From Epinephelus fuscoguttatus (lineage: Eukaryota > Chordata > Actinopteri > Perciformes > Serranidae), in NCBI RefSeq assembly GCF_011397635.1, contig NC_064775.1, forward strand, positions 15,637,452 through 15,701,451: a stretch of DNA of 64,000 nt, written 5' to 3'. The notes below the pieces were generated by a model. The model saw nothing but the letters and a program-made list of their open reading frames with translations, was not told the DNA's origin and ran no database searches. Of the stretch, positions 1 through 12,341 are shown piece after piece. The translations under genes and the position numbers were made by a program. Numbering within the stretch: position 1 is the stretch's first letter; each line of letters begins with the position of its first letter.

Positions 1-363
1 GTTTTTCATTAAGCACATATATTTAATACATTAATGTATACATTCAGTTCTTTCAGTTAATTTATTTGCAACTGTACATTTGTCTACCACTAATTTATAT
101 TACTGTATTCTAGATTTAATGTTATATATTATCCCTATATTTCAACTTAATCATTATTTTGTGCCTAAGATTCTCTCTTTTTTTGTGTGTGAAATTCACA
201 CAAGTATGTCTTACTGAGGCAAAGAACAAAGTGGAAATGACTGTGGATATGGCATGAAAATCTTCCACTATAAATGTAGTGGAAATGTAGTGTATAAATA
301 AGAATATAACAAGGTGCCTGAAATGAATGCATGTTATTTATTAATGTAAATGTATTTCACAGC
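1..363. other. Upstream flank of harbi1
   Basis: AT-rich sequence ending at the harbi1 start codon. It presumably includes the promoter and 5' UTR. I see no CpG-rich core, TATA box with supporting context, or recognisable repeat. Confidence 0.4.
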
Positions 364-1895
364 ATGGCGATCCCTATAGCCATCTTGGACTGTGATCTAC
401 TCCTCCACGGTCGAGGCCACAAGACCCTGGACCGCTTTGACCTGGACTCTGTCCCAGATGATTTCCTCCTCACGCACTTCGGCTTCCCCAGAGAGTTTAT
501 TCTGTATCTGGTGGAGTTACTCAGAGAGGTGAGCGTGTGCTGATCCTTAGTTTTGAACAATTACATCCAATTAACTATTCATTTAAATGTATGTGTCATT
601 TCTGTGTGTCAGGCTCTCTGCAGACGGACCCAGCGGTCCAGAGCCATCAGCCCTGAGGTCCAGGTGCTGGCTGCTTTGGGATTCTACACATCTGGCTCGT
701 TCCAGACATCTATGGGAGATACTATAGGGATCAGCCAGGCGTCAATGTCAAGATGCGTGTCTAATGTAACCAGAGCCCTTGTGGAGAAAGCTCCCCAGTT
801 CATCACGTTCAACAGGTATGGCTTCATGCTACTAACAACAAAATGAAAGATTAAAAACAACAAGAAGAGGAGGAGAAAGTGAATTTAAAGTAGTATTAAT
901 GTTTCCCTGACAGAGATACAGCCAGCTCAGAGCAGTCCCTCCAGCAGTTTCAGAGGGTGGCAGGATTCCCAGGAGTTCTGGGGGTGCTGGACTGTGTTCA
1001 GGTTTACTATATTATACTGCATTAACACTACTGGACACTATGTACGCAGGTGACAGCCTCACTGATATTCTTCTCCCTTCACCTCCAGGTCACCATCAAA
1101 GCACCAAACAGCGAAGACTCGTCATATGTAAACAGGAAGGGCTTTCACTCTGTGGGCTGTCAGCTGGTTTGTGATGCCAGAGGGTTGTTACTCAGCGCAG
1201 AAACACACTGGCCAGGCGGACTCAAAGACACTGAAGTTCTAGAGAGATCTGCTCTCCGCAAACATTTGCAGGACATAGAGGAGGGCTGGCTGCTGGGTGA
1301 GACGTATATTTCAGACTTCTTACATCATTCTGTGCAGTCTGAAAACATCAGGAATGAAGTCCTTTTCTTATTTCTGTTTCCTAGGTGACCGTCGTTATCC
1401 TCTAAGGAAGTGGTTGATGACTCCGGTTGACTGCCCAGAGTCCCCTGCTGAGTTTCAATATAATCTGGCTCACAGTGCTACACATGAGATAGTGGACAGA
1501 ACCTTCAGAGCCATACAGACCAGATTCAGATGTTTGGACGGCACCAAAAGATACTTACAGGTATTTTAATCTATGCAAAGCTCCCTGTCAAAAAATGGTA
1601 ACGCCAGCCTTACGTTAAATGACTTTTCAAGCAATGTCACTGTTCCAGACCCGTCATCCATTTATCTCGTCTCCTCTCCTCTCTTGTCCTGCAGTATTCT
1701 CCAGAAAGGAGTTCATCCATCCTGCTGGCCTGCTGTGTTCTCCACAACGCCTCCCTGCAGTCTGGATTGGATGCCTGGACTCTGGAGAGAACCGACCCTC
1801 TGGAGCAACCCGAGTGCCTCGAACAGAGACCTGAGGACCGCGACATCCAGGCAGAGGACCTCCGAAAACAGCTCATACTCAAACACTTCAGCTGA
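364..1895 (+). CDS. harbi1: harbi1, Harbinger transposase-derived nuclease (6 coding exons, 346 aa)
   Basis: Coding exons are 364-528, 613-815, 914-1001, 1089-1296, 1385-1560 and 1695-1895. All introns are GT-AG, phases close, and the total is 1041 bp including TGA; the human protein is 349 aa. The start [18 protein letters not shown] matches the vertebrate HARBI1 N-terminus, and blocks such as [28 protein letters not shown] and [15 protein letters not shown] are diagnostic. The product is a domesticated DDE-type nuclease of the PIF/Harbinger family; in vertebrates it is nuclear/cytoplasmic, works with the Myb-like partner NAIF1, and has no demonstrated transposition. The first two catalytic Asp positions are seen in GVLDCVQ (exon 3) and LLGDRRY (exons 4/5). 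At the third acidic position, usually Glu in (V)E(R/K)TF, this copy has Asp. No terminal inverted repeats flank the gene and it is spliced and intact, so it is a host gene rather than a transposon. Confidence 0.95.
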
Positions 1896-1967
1896 ACTGC
1901 TGGTCGGAGTCAAAGGGGATCGAGACTACATTAAAACTGGGACCAGAGCAAGCCATCTTTTTTTAAA

Positions 1968-2032
1968 GTGGTTAGCACTGCAACCCTCAACAGGATAAGC
2001 GGTTACGGAAAATGAATGAATGAATGAATGAA
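1968..2032 (+). repeat. LINE 3'-tail remnant with (GAAT)n
   Basis: The stretch reads as the familiar fish LINE (L2/Rex-like) 3' end, GGATAAGCGGTTACGGAAAA, followed by about five GAAT units. It starts some 70 bp after the harbi1 stop codon and may lie in the 3' UTR. Only the tail remains; no coding part is visible. Confidence 0.6.
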
Positions 2033-2226
2033 CAAACCCGTATAAGTCATATTTAACATGAGAAAATCCACAGACACCGTGTTGCTGATGCAGTTTTTTA
2101 ATATTTTGCTGGTTTCTACTCTACTGACTACACTAAGATAACATAGTTGTATATGGAGGAACATGCAAGACGCTATACAACAAACCAAGACAACATTATA
2201 CCCAAACACATTTCAAATATGTAGGA

Positions 2227-2285
2227 AGTGCTTGATTATTCTCTCTCTAACATATCCACGAAGAGGTTTACAATAATCAAGCACT
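2227..2285. repeat. Perfect 14-bp inverted repeat (hairpin)
   Basis: AGTGCTTGATTATT at 2227-2240 is exactly matched by its reverse complement AATAATCAAGCACT at 2272-2285, with a 31-bp loop. It lies in the harbi1/creb3l1 convergent spacer. Confidence 0.75.
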
Positions 2286-4371
2286 CCCTGGTGTTTAACA
2301 ACCATCTGAACTGTGTGCAGCTGCTGTGTTATCAAGGTTTCTTTACAAGTTGAAAAAACTCACCCTCCCTTATTTTTTAATTCCCCTTTACATTGTCCTT
2401 CCCCTCAAAAATTCTCTTTTTTTCCTTTCCAACTTGATTCCACAGGTTAAAATCTCGGATTACTATGTCACAATACAAAAACAAGGCCCTTATTTACAAC
2501 AACTGCACATTAGGTTGTCATTATTTATGTACACTGGTGCATTATGACTGTTAACGGGTGAGAATGACAGGATGTTTGTGCAACGGGCTGCAGTCACGTG
2601 ATGTTTTTGTGTACACACAAGATGACGGACACAAAATGAAACAGAGATGAATAAGAAAAAAAACTGAGAAGATGTGTTAATTGTACTGAGTATTTTATAA
2701 GTAAGAATTATAATTATTTATTGAAGGATTTGGTCTGTTTTTATAGCGTTTAATTTAAAGGAATACCATGACATTTAATTGTTCAATTTTTTCTCACATT
2801 GTCAGAATAGTGGTGAAGAACTAAAGACTTATTGTAAATGTCCCGGTGTTCCTTCAAATTGTGGAGTAATGAAGCTAGTGGTGTTTTACTTCTTGGAATG
2901 TTTTAGTCCCCTGATTGGCTTCATCAATATATACACACTTTCTACATACAGGAATAAATACATCATACACTGCTGTCGCACGAGCTCTTTTAGCATCGAT
3001 GTTGCTGCTTGGTTTGATGAATTTATGACAGAAAAATATCTACATTAAGCATTATCGTCAATGTTTTAATTATTTAAAAATCCTCTGTGTCTTTTTAGGT
3101 CAAGAAACTTCAGCTTGACAGTGATAATTAGCTTTTTGAAGGTGTAACTGGATAAGCTAATGGCATTTTTAAATCACGAGGGAACAAAAAAAGCCCCTCG
3201 CAGGTTTTCATGCGACAGCAGTGGAACATAAACACTGTATTACAGTTAAAAGACACAAATAGATCATGTCAAAGTTTTACACTCCATAAAACGGCATGTA
3301 AACTACACACCATCATGTAAAACTTCATCATCCTAAATGCCAAAACACAACATACATTTCCTTTTTTTTTCTTGCATACAATAAATATGCTCTTTTTTTG
3401 ATGCTCAGAATATATTATAAGTTGTATTTTGGTGTTTTTTGTAAACATTATTTATAAAAAACAAAAACACAAGAACATAAACTAACCTTAAAAACACGTT
3501 CAGTATTTCTTTTTTTGTTGCATAAATTAAATATGCTCTTTTTTGATGCTGCAAATATATTATATATACAATTTTTAGTTCCATAAAAATACTTTTATGT
3601 CATGTTTCCCAACCTCTGTCAGGACCCCTTTAGTGGTCCCTTGATATGAAAATATGGTTCCCCCAAAAATTATGCAGAATCTGGATGTGAAAAACTTGAG
3701 ATGGATTCAAAAAAGTGGAAAAATAAAATACACAAAAACAAAAAAACCTGTTTGGTAAGCAGGTCAAACCAAGGCTGGCTCGTAGCAAAGGTGAATCTGA
3801 CAAGCTTTTACACCCACAGGCGTGTAAATAAAACAATTCCCCCAAATAAATCCTAAACATTAATCCAGTTTATGATTATTCAAAAGAAACAAAAACTATA
3901 GAGATGGCAAAATGAGCCCGAAAAGGGGGAGGCCAGCCCTGATTTAAACAGTGTGTGATCTAGTTATGTTTTTAAGGTGAGTGTGTGGGCTTTAGATGTA
4001 AGGCCAAGTTGGTCATATTTAACTGAAGTAAGTGGAAGGCACTTTTTAAATGGCACAACTTCCTTTTAAAAAGGACATGTTTATTTTCAATATTTAGTTT
4101 TGTCTTGGAAAATCCAAGCACCGTGTGCTAACATAAACTCCCACAGTGGAGGTCCGTCAAGTATCCATATATATATGTATTTATAGTCACGAGTTCTTTA
4201 AAGGTGCAAAGGCGTATCATTGTGTGTTTCTCTAGACGTTAGAACTACATTTCCCATAAAGCTCGCTTTCCCTCTAAAATGGCTACGCTACATTAATTCT
4301 GGAGAGAAAGTGAGGGAGCCAAAAGCAGCTAATAATTGCTTTCGGTCTGTCTTGACATGGTAAGATAACGC

Positions 4372-5460
4372 CAGAGGTGAGACCAAGTCATTGTTTTGCA
4401 AGTCCCAAGTAAGCCTCTAGTCTTTACACTCAAGTCCTGTGTCAAGTCTTAGGTCAAGTCCCAACATTTAAACTTATGAGTTTCGAGTCCTAAACAGGTA
4501 ATAATGCGCTCTTCACGAACGGTAATGCCATTTTATGCAGCAGAGTAATATTTCGTTCATGGATGCTTTTAAAAATTTGTAAGATGTTAAGCCAACTTGT
4601 TGGTGAAGATTCTCAGTCATCTAGGTCATGGTAATTGTAGGCTAGCCCGCAACTTCGTACCAGTCATTTAGAACTGAAGAAGCTTCTTGGATGAGAGGCG
4701 AAACGTCTTCAAGAAATGCAAGCAAGTCCAGTTGCCTACGATATTAGCACTTACGATGTTAAGCTAACGTTAGCTAAACGTTAGCTAATTATGTTCTTAT
4801 TAGTCTCAAGTTACCATTCTTGGTGCAACTTCAAATGTCATATGCAGCTGAAAGTTGCTGCATCTCGCTGTAATTTTTGGTATTCAGTATACTTATCTTA
4901 AATGACATATTGTCCAACTAGTGCTAAGTAACGCAACATTAGTTATTCATGGTTCTCTCCTGCAACTTGACAACTGTCCGATTAGTTGGGGGATTAAGTG
5001 TCGGATTGCTGGGACTGAACAGTGTTAATGTTTGTTGATCCAGGAAATGAATTGATTCGAGGCACACTTTTTAAATTACGTACTTTTTTTGGGCTTTGGG
5101 GAAGGTATCAAGTATTTTCTAGTCAAGAGGCTCAATTCCAAGTGAAGTCAAAGTCAAGTTGCAAGTCTTTTGGTTTTGTCAAGTCAAGTCTAAAGTCATG
5201 AAATTTTCTGACTTGAGTCTGATTTGAGTCCAAGCCATATGACCTGAGTCCACACTTCTGGATAATACTCTTCTCACATGACTTATCTGTCTTTCCTCTG
5301 GACAATGCTCTGACAAGTTTGTGGTGATAAAGTGTTTTTGTGAAAATGCTACAAATTGCGTCTTTAGGTTCATCTTTTGGATTTGTCAAGTCGAGTCTTA
5401 AGTCATCAAATTTGTGACTTGAGTCTGACTCTGGTTCGCACCTCTGGACAAAAGCTTAAC
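4372..5460. repeat. CAAGTC/GACTTGAGTC-rich dispersed repeat with internal duplications
   Basis: Two dense clusters (about 4372-4500 and 5120-5460) are built from variants of CAAGTC and GACTTGAGTC. The segment at about 5190-5240 (AGTCATGAAATTTTCTGACT) recurs in altered form at about 5400-5440. A TTTGTGGTGATAAA block at 5320 recurs at 5840. Such AAGTC-rich repeats are common in fish genomes; I cannot assign a class. Confidence 0.6.
4605..4745 (+). repeat. Unclassified dispersed fish repeat fragment
   Basis: The motif TGAAGAAGCTTCTTGGATGA followed by GAGGCGAAACGTCTTCAAGA and CAAGTCCAGTTGCCT is a recurrent interspersed repeat end that I recognise from fish sequences. It is embedded between the two CAAGTC-rich clusters. 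The parent element class is not certain. Confidence 0.55.
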
Positions 5461-6285
5461 GCCTCATTTCCACTTGCGTATGTGAGTGGTGTTCATATAT
5501 CTGTAAATATACAGATGATGCCTATAGTGTCCAACGCAAGGAAGTGCATTTCTTTACGGATGAAAAAAAAACCTGTAGCCATGACGTAGAGGCTAATTTT
5601 GTCTATTTTTTGCCATCCATTAGTTTGGAATATGCGCTTGGAACATTACTGGGACCAGAACAGGACCTGCCAGGTACGTGGCATGGAATTTGTGGCACAG
5701 GCCAAAATATTACGGATATCATGGAGATTCCCATAGAAATGAATGGACTTCTGGTTGCCTCGTCTCCATACACATACGCATGTGGAAACCAGGCAAAAGT
5801 AGCTTATATCTGTCTTTTCTCTTGGTGATCATGTGATTAGTTTGTGGTGATAAACTGTTTTCTGTTATAATGCTACAAGTCACATCTTTAGGTTTCTGAA
5901 TACTGGATGTTCTTCAATTAAAGCCTTAGGTTTGTAATGTATTTTAAAATATTCTTCGTTACTGTTTTAAATTAAATATTAACAGATTAGTTGGATTTTA
6001 ATGTGTAAACGCAGAAATTCCAATAAGATGGTCCCTTTAAAATCAAGTATCTTCAGGCGTGGCAGAGTCTGTTGAAGCAGAGAAGTGAAGCACCATGTAC
6101 AGGCAGTGAACCGGCAGTGGAGGGTGGAGGAATTCTTGTCTCGAGGCGTACTGAAAGGGTTGATGATGGATTGATTTTGGTCCAGGTGGATGTTGATATG
6201 AAGCCCGCTGAGTTCAGGAATCAGGACGTTGAGGGCTTGTTAGGGGTCAGAGGTTAGAAGTCATGGGAGGAAGGGTCCGGCTGTG

Positions 6286-9200
6286 TCAGAAAAACTCGGA
6301 GGCTCCTTCTGGTTTTGTTTCTCTGAGGAGAAAAAAGGCACTTGATTAATATTAAGGGGACAATAAAAGTTGTTTGTCATTAAAATATCATGTTTTTCTA
6401 CCTCCGGTCTAACTCGGGCCTAGTCTGATTGCTGTTGTCAGCTGTGTATCGGCTTGTCTGGACGTGGCCCTCAGACTGTAGCCTCTCCCCCTCTGATGTC
6501 ACTAAACTCTCCTCCAATGGAGACCCTTCGTTGTAGAAGAGCAGGCTGCGGGAACGGACTGCAACACACAAACACACACATTGGTTTTCATTCTCATGTC
6601 ATTTCCAAATACAACTACATCTCAGGGTTATAATGAAGTCTAGGGGCCACGGGCAGGGCAGTATTTCAGCCCTTGATGGGTACAGTCTGGCAGACATTGT
6701 CCTTCACCACTCAAAGGCTGGTTGCTGGCAGAAAGGAGTGGTACTTAACGTGATGACAGCCTAACCTCTGGTTTCAAAAGGGTTTCCCCAAGGGGAAGAG
6801 GCTTAAGGAAGTAAATTTATAGGGAAGTGGAATGCAGCAGAGAGTGAAAGTTGATACTCGTGTCCTCTTTACAAGACTAAACTTCTGGGATCTTTCTCTA
6901 TCTTTCTTCTTGGTGTGCTTTTATTTTGGAATATTTTACCGTTAAGTATTAGAGGTATAAAGCACAGAGTTGTCATTAGGGAAATTGCTGAGCAGCAGTT
7001 GCAATTCAAAGTTGTTGAACCACAGGTGATGTATTTGTATTTGACCTACCCTGACTGGTGGTGTAGAGGTCCGCTGATGAAAGAGGAGGAGAAGGGGAGG
7101 GATGAGAGGAAGAGGAGGATGCGGACAAAGAGGGGGTGTGACTGAGGAGGGAGAGGGGGGAGAAGCAGGGAGAGAAGGAGCCCAACACCAGGACAAAACA
7201 CACGGCCACCATCTGCATAAGAGAGGAGCGAAACACTCACATTGGTAAATTATCACAAAAAGGAGTTCAACAGGGCTACGACTAAGGTTTTTTAATATGT
7301 TCTCGATTGATTGATTGATTGATTGATTGATTAGTTACTTGGTCTATAAAATGTCAATCAGAGCCCAAAATAATGGCCTCAAATGTCTTGTTTCGTCCAC
7401 AACCCAAAGATATTTCATAACGACAGTATTAAAATGTATGTGTGTGAGGAGGTTTACCGTAACAAGAACAATATATTTACCATGAGGCATGTCCCTGTTT
7501 GGGTTGAGGCTATTTTACATGAACGGGGAACAACTTTCCCTGAAACCAATGATTGAAGCTTCTGCAGCTGCTGCAGGAGAGACCTAAAGAGAGACAAACA
7601 GAGAGAAATTAACAATCAAAAAAAGCAGAGTAAGTAGAGAAAAGATTTAAGCAAGAGCGCTGTTTGGTTGAGGATTTTTCCTTCCTTGAATCACAGCTTC
7701 ATCACCTCAGGGAAACAACACCAGTTAAATCCTCGGGTATTTTCTCTCTTCTTATAGTTTAAAGTCAGCTTTATCCACCTGATTTACTGCTGCTGTGTCA
7801 GCTAGCCAGAGTGAGTGAGGAGTACCACAGAGTTGGACAGAGCACACCAGTAAAACCAGTAGACTACAGTGTGTGAGTGTGATCTGGAGAGCAGGGTTCT
7901 GATGGTATGAGCTGTCAGTGGCTGGGAGGACTCACTCTGACCACTAGGTGGAGACAGAGGACCGCTTACAGCTGTGAACCAGCCTGCAGCAAGTCAGTCA
8001 ACCGTTAAATAAGCTGGAAACTAAAGCAGACAATAAAGTGGTCAATCAGATGTTTCATGTCTGTCACATGCACCAGACTGTAGTATTGCACTGTGAGTTG
8101 CCAGCTGTAATAAACTTATATGGGATGATGCTGAGCAGCATTTCTCACACAGGACTTTGATGTGAAACCACAGTGATTCACTGTTAACGTTATTACTGCT
8201 TTTAATACAATTTTTATACTGCCAAAGGTCATGCTGGTTGGCTCTTTGAATACGTGTGTGTGTGACTTTGCAGCACATGAACGGAAAATTTTAATGAACT
8301 TATTAAATGAATGTGTGTTGGGGGAGCTAGCGGTTTCCCTCTGCTTTCATTGTTTGTGCTAAGCTAGGCTAAACATATTGTGAATGTCTATCTGCGCTGG
8401 ACACACATAGAGATGAAATTATAATCAATTTTTGTCTGGCTCAAGCTAGAGGACAACAAATAAACACCTCTGGAAAGTCCATGTTTGAGTGTCTGGTCTA
8501 GTCGACTTTGAAATACTCACTGAATGCCAAATCTGTCCAATGGGATGTCGAAACAACATGGACCGAATCAGTGTGAGGTCATGCTTATAACAGCAATCAC
8601 TTCTGGGTGGCGACTGATTTTATGTGAAATCAGTAAACTTGTTTATTAATGTTTTCATTTCAGCCGTAACTGTAACGCTTCAAGATTTATAGTTAAACAC
8701 GGTGGTCCGACATGTCTGACGTTTCTGCTGAGCCTTTTTTACGCACTTTATTGGTTGGCTAGCGTCTTTGATAAACTAAATCTACCGCCACAAAAACATA
8801 GTATTGTATTGCTGTGGACGGGGACCATATAAATATGTATTTTAGCAACCTAAAATTTTTTTATTCCAGTTTACATGTTTGCTTTTGTCAACAGAATCTG
8901 GTGGCTTTGACAGCCAGGTAAAGTGCTGAAAATATTCTAAATATAGCGTACACTTAAACTGATATGGATTTTTTTAGGTGTGTTATATATTGTGGTGTAG
9001 TGCACATTTTTTCTTGCATACTTCCTTTATTTCTATATGTTATAATTTCTCTATGGCTATACACAGTATAAGAGCTGTAACATGTCCTAATTTCCCTCAG
9101 GGGATCAATAGTGTTGCAAATTTCTGAGATGCACAAAGACTGAGATGGTGTTTTGTAATCCCATGTGGGATGGGACAAATGTTTGGCTTGACACAAAATT

Positions 9201-12200
9201 AACTAATAAAAATTACACAAATATGGAGTTATTCTCGTACACCTAATAGACTGGTGGCACTAACTTGGTTCTGTATGAATCCAAGTGGACGTGCAGTAAA
9301 AAGAAACCACTGCACGGAGAACAAAACGACCGCTAATAACTGCATTTGGGGCATTTTTAGGAACTCACAACTTAAATTTAGCTCATTCATTTAAAAGCTT
9401 TTTTTTTTTTTTTTTTTTTAGACCTGCACATTTTCTGGACTTTATGTGAGAGTGAGCGTGCTGACTCATGTTCCTCCAGTTTGTGCCAACTCATTGTTCC
9501 TCTGTGTGGTGGTTTAACATATTCATCAGTGTGTGAGTGTGTGTGTGAGTGTGTGTGTGGTGGGAAGGGAGGGGGGTTTGCCTTCCATGATGAAAGCTAC
9601 TGTTAACTCGTAGCTTTAATGACAGGCTGAGGCCACCACAGACAGACAGACGTAGAGACAGACCCCCCCTCAACACTCTACACCACCACACCCAGCCACC
9701 CAGCCACCCACCCACCCATCTACCCACTCAAGGATAATAGCAGATTGGTTTCATATTGTTATAACAGAGGAGACAAACAGAGCTGGGTGAGTCTGAGAGC
9801 AGACAAATTTCTGTTTAGACTCGTAGAATTCTCTCAATCTAACACACACTGCATATAAACTGAAAGGGTTTTAGAAAATGAATACGAGCACGTATAACCG
9901 ACAGTCGAGAGCGTTTGTCCTGTGAAGACTATATGACTGCAGCTCGGCTTGCAGCTACAATAATCGTTATTTCTCCAAGAGAGATTAAAGAAAAATGAGC
10001 CCTGCTGCAGCGCAGATCATTCAGCTCTCAGCTTATCAAGCTGCATTCTTTGCAAACGCGTTGCTATTTTCAGTGATGATAATCCAAACATCATTACAAG
10101 AATGTCGGCCTTTTGTTATTAGTGTGCGGAGCCAGCTCACAACAGCTTCAGCCTGTTCAGAGACACGACAGCAAGAACTGTGGTTATGATACTGAAATTT
10201 GCAACTTTGATACAATACCTTGAAAAATATCGAGGGCATATGATTTAAATTTTTTATTCAAAGATAAATATATGAAGTCTCTTTTGTTGATTAGTAGCAG
10301 AGACATAAAGGCCCAGACACACCAAACCGACATCAGGAAACTGGTGGTGACAATGTTGCCTGTGTCTCGGCCAAGAAGTTTTACTTGAACACGCCACCAA
10401 GACTACAGCCAACGCCAACTAGCACGTACATTCTGCACCTGTGTGAGAGGAAATAACTCTCAGTTGCTCAGTGGCGCGCAAAGCCAAAAAAAATTCCATT
10501 TCCATGATATGAAATTACCCAGATCTTCCACACTGTGGGACCCATGGAGCAAGTATGCAAGAGATGAGTGTGGCTGAGCGGCTAACTTCCGCCAGTGCTC
10601 CGGTTTAGTGCTCCGCTAACTGGAATTGAGATAAAAGTATTAAATCATGCGGTTCTAATAAACTTTTGAAATGTTATCTGACCAAATGGATCAAATCCCA
10701 ACAGTGAAACGAGTCATTTTATGGGGGTTGTGGCGCACAAAAAAAATGTAGCTACTAATTTACAGACGTTTCTTTCCCAGTTTATGTTAATGGTATAAAG
10801 TCTTGTACCATTGTCTTGTCTTGTTGTAATTCCACTTTTGGCCACTATGTAAGCTCAGCTTCAAAGCTCGACGCTGCTCCTGGGGGCTTGGCAGTTGGCA
10901 GTGGCCTGTATTCTACATTCAAAAAGGGAAACCGGAAGACCGTCATGACGCTGGTTAGCAGGGCCGCCCCTCCCTAAACGCAGAACACGCGCTGTGCGTA
11001 GGGCCTCATCTTCCATGGGGGGCCACATTTTGCGCAAGGGGATGCATTTGCGCATATACGCAATGGATACCGTGAGGCGCGTGTAGAATCAGCTCAAGGA
11101 AGGAGAGAAGAGACCTGACCGCCCATGCGTTGCTGCAATGATTGACACACTCCACATCTGAACAATCAGAGGGATGCGCTGGCAGGCACTTGAAGAGCTG
11201 CAGCAGGTGAAGAGTTGTCGACATGTCGTCCAAAAGAGCCTCAGGAGTATGTGCGGGGTTGGGAGGGCAGGTGGGCTCCACAGAGGGGGAGACCCAAGCC
11301 TCGGGGGTATGTGCGGGGCCGGGAGGTCGGATGCTCCCAGAGAGGGGAGAGGGAGAAATATAGCTAAATAAGATGAAAATAGAAAAGAATGTCTATGTAT
11401 TTTATTTATGTTTTCAGTGTTTAATTAAGGTGGGAGAGGCGGAGGGCTGAGGGAGATTGGACGCCTCCAGAGAGGGGAGGGGGAGAAATATAACAAAATA
11501 AGATTAAATAAGAAAAACCTGTCTCCCTCTTTTATTTTATTTTCAGTGTTTAATCAAGGGTGGGGGATTGAGGTGGTGGAAATTATTTTCTTTTGATGAG
11601 TAATTGATGGCTATTTGTGACTCAGATTTGTTTATTTATTTATTTCAGTTTGAAGTTATTTTTATTTAATATTTATTTATTTATTTCAGGATGAATTTTT
11701 TATTTTATTTGACTCATACAGCCAAACTACTGTATCTACAGTACATTTGTTATTGCCAATAAAGGTTGTCAAGTTAAATGGCAAGTTGTTGTACGGTCAT
11801 TACATTTGGGATGGTGGCCTCCAAATAAAATTTCGCTTAGGGCCCCAGTTTGGTCAGGGGCAGCCCTGCTGGTTAGCCAGTTAGCACATTAACAACTCAA
11901 CCTGATGCTGAAAGAACAAAACACATTTACTGTGCACTAGCAAACAATACATCAAACATTTATGAACCATTTCTGCTAAAGAGCTAAATGGCTAAAAACA
12001 TAATCTTACCGATTATAACAAGTTTGTTTACGCCCTCTTGACTTTAGTCTTTTGTTTACTTTCCTCACTTCTGTTTCTCTGCTCATGCGATGAGCTGAAC
12101 TGCCGAACAGAGTGATTTCATTCATCAACAGGCTCTGCAATCTCTGATGGCTGACAAGGGCCAACAATGACCAACAGTGCGAGACCCGAAACTAGGGTGA

Positions 12201-12283
12201 CAGACACTCATCAACAGCAACGCTGATCGATCAGGTCAGGCAGGTGGTACAATATTAATGGATGAACAACGCTAATGTCAGCT

Positions 12284-12341
<58 letters not shown>

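Larger units (their letters stand above)
1896..6285. other. Convergent spacer between harbi1 and creb3l1
   Basis: No coding exon is supported here. It holds the LINE tail, the 14-bp hairpin, an AT-rich stretch (2590-3600), a degraded hAT-like left end near 3601 (GTTTCCCAACCTCTG), and the CAAGTC-rich repeat block. The two 3' UTRs should lie at its ends. An AATAAA for the plus strand occurs at about 2953; I cannot assign it to harbi1 with certainty. Confidence 0.6.

Noticed and set aside
364..1895. An active Harbinger transposon
   Set aside because: The gene is spliced into six exons, aligns with vertebrate harbi1 throughout and has no flanking terminal repeats.
10310..12240. A larger older DNA transposon split by the 10959-11868 hAT insertion
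   Set aside because: GGCCCAGACACACCAAACCG near 10310 resembles a fish element start, but I could not find a matching right terminus or TSD.
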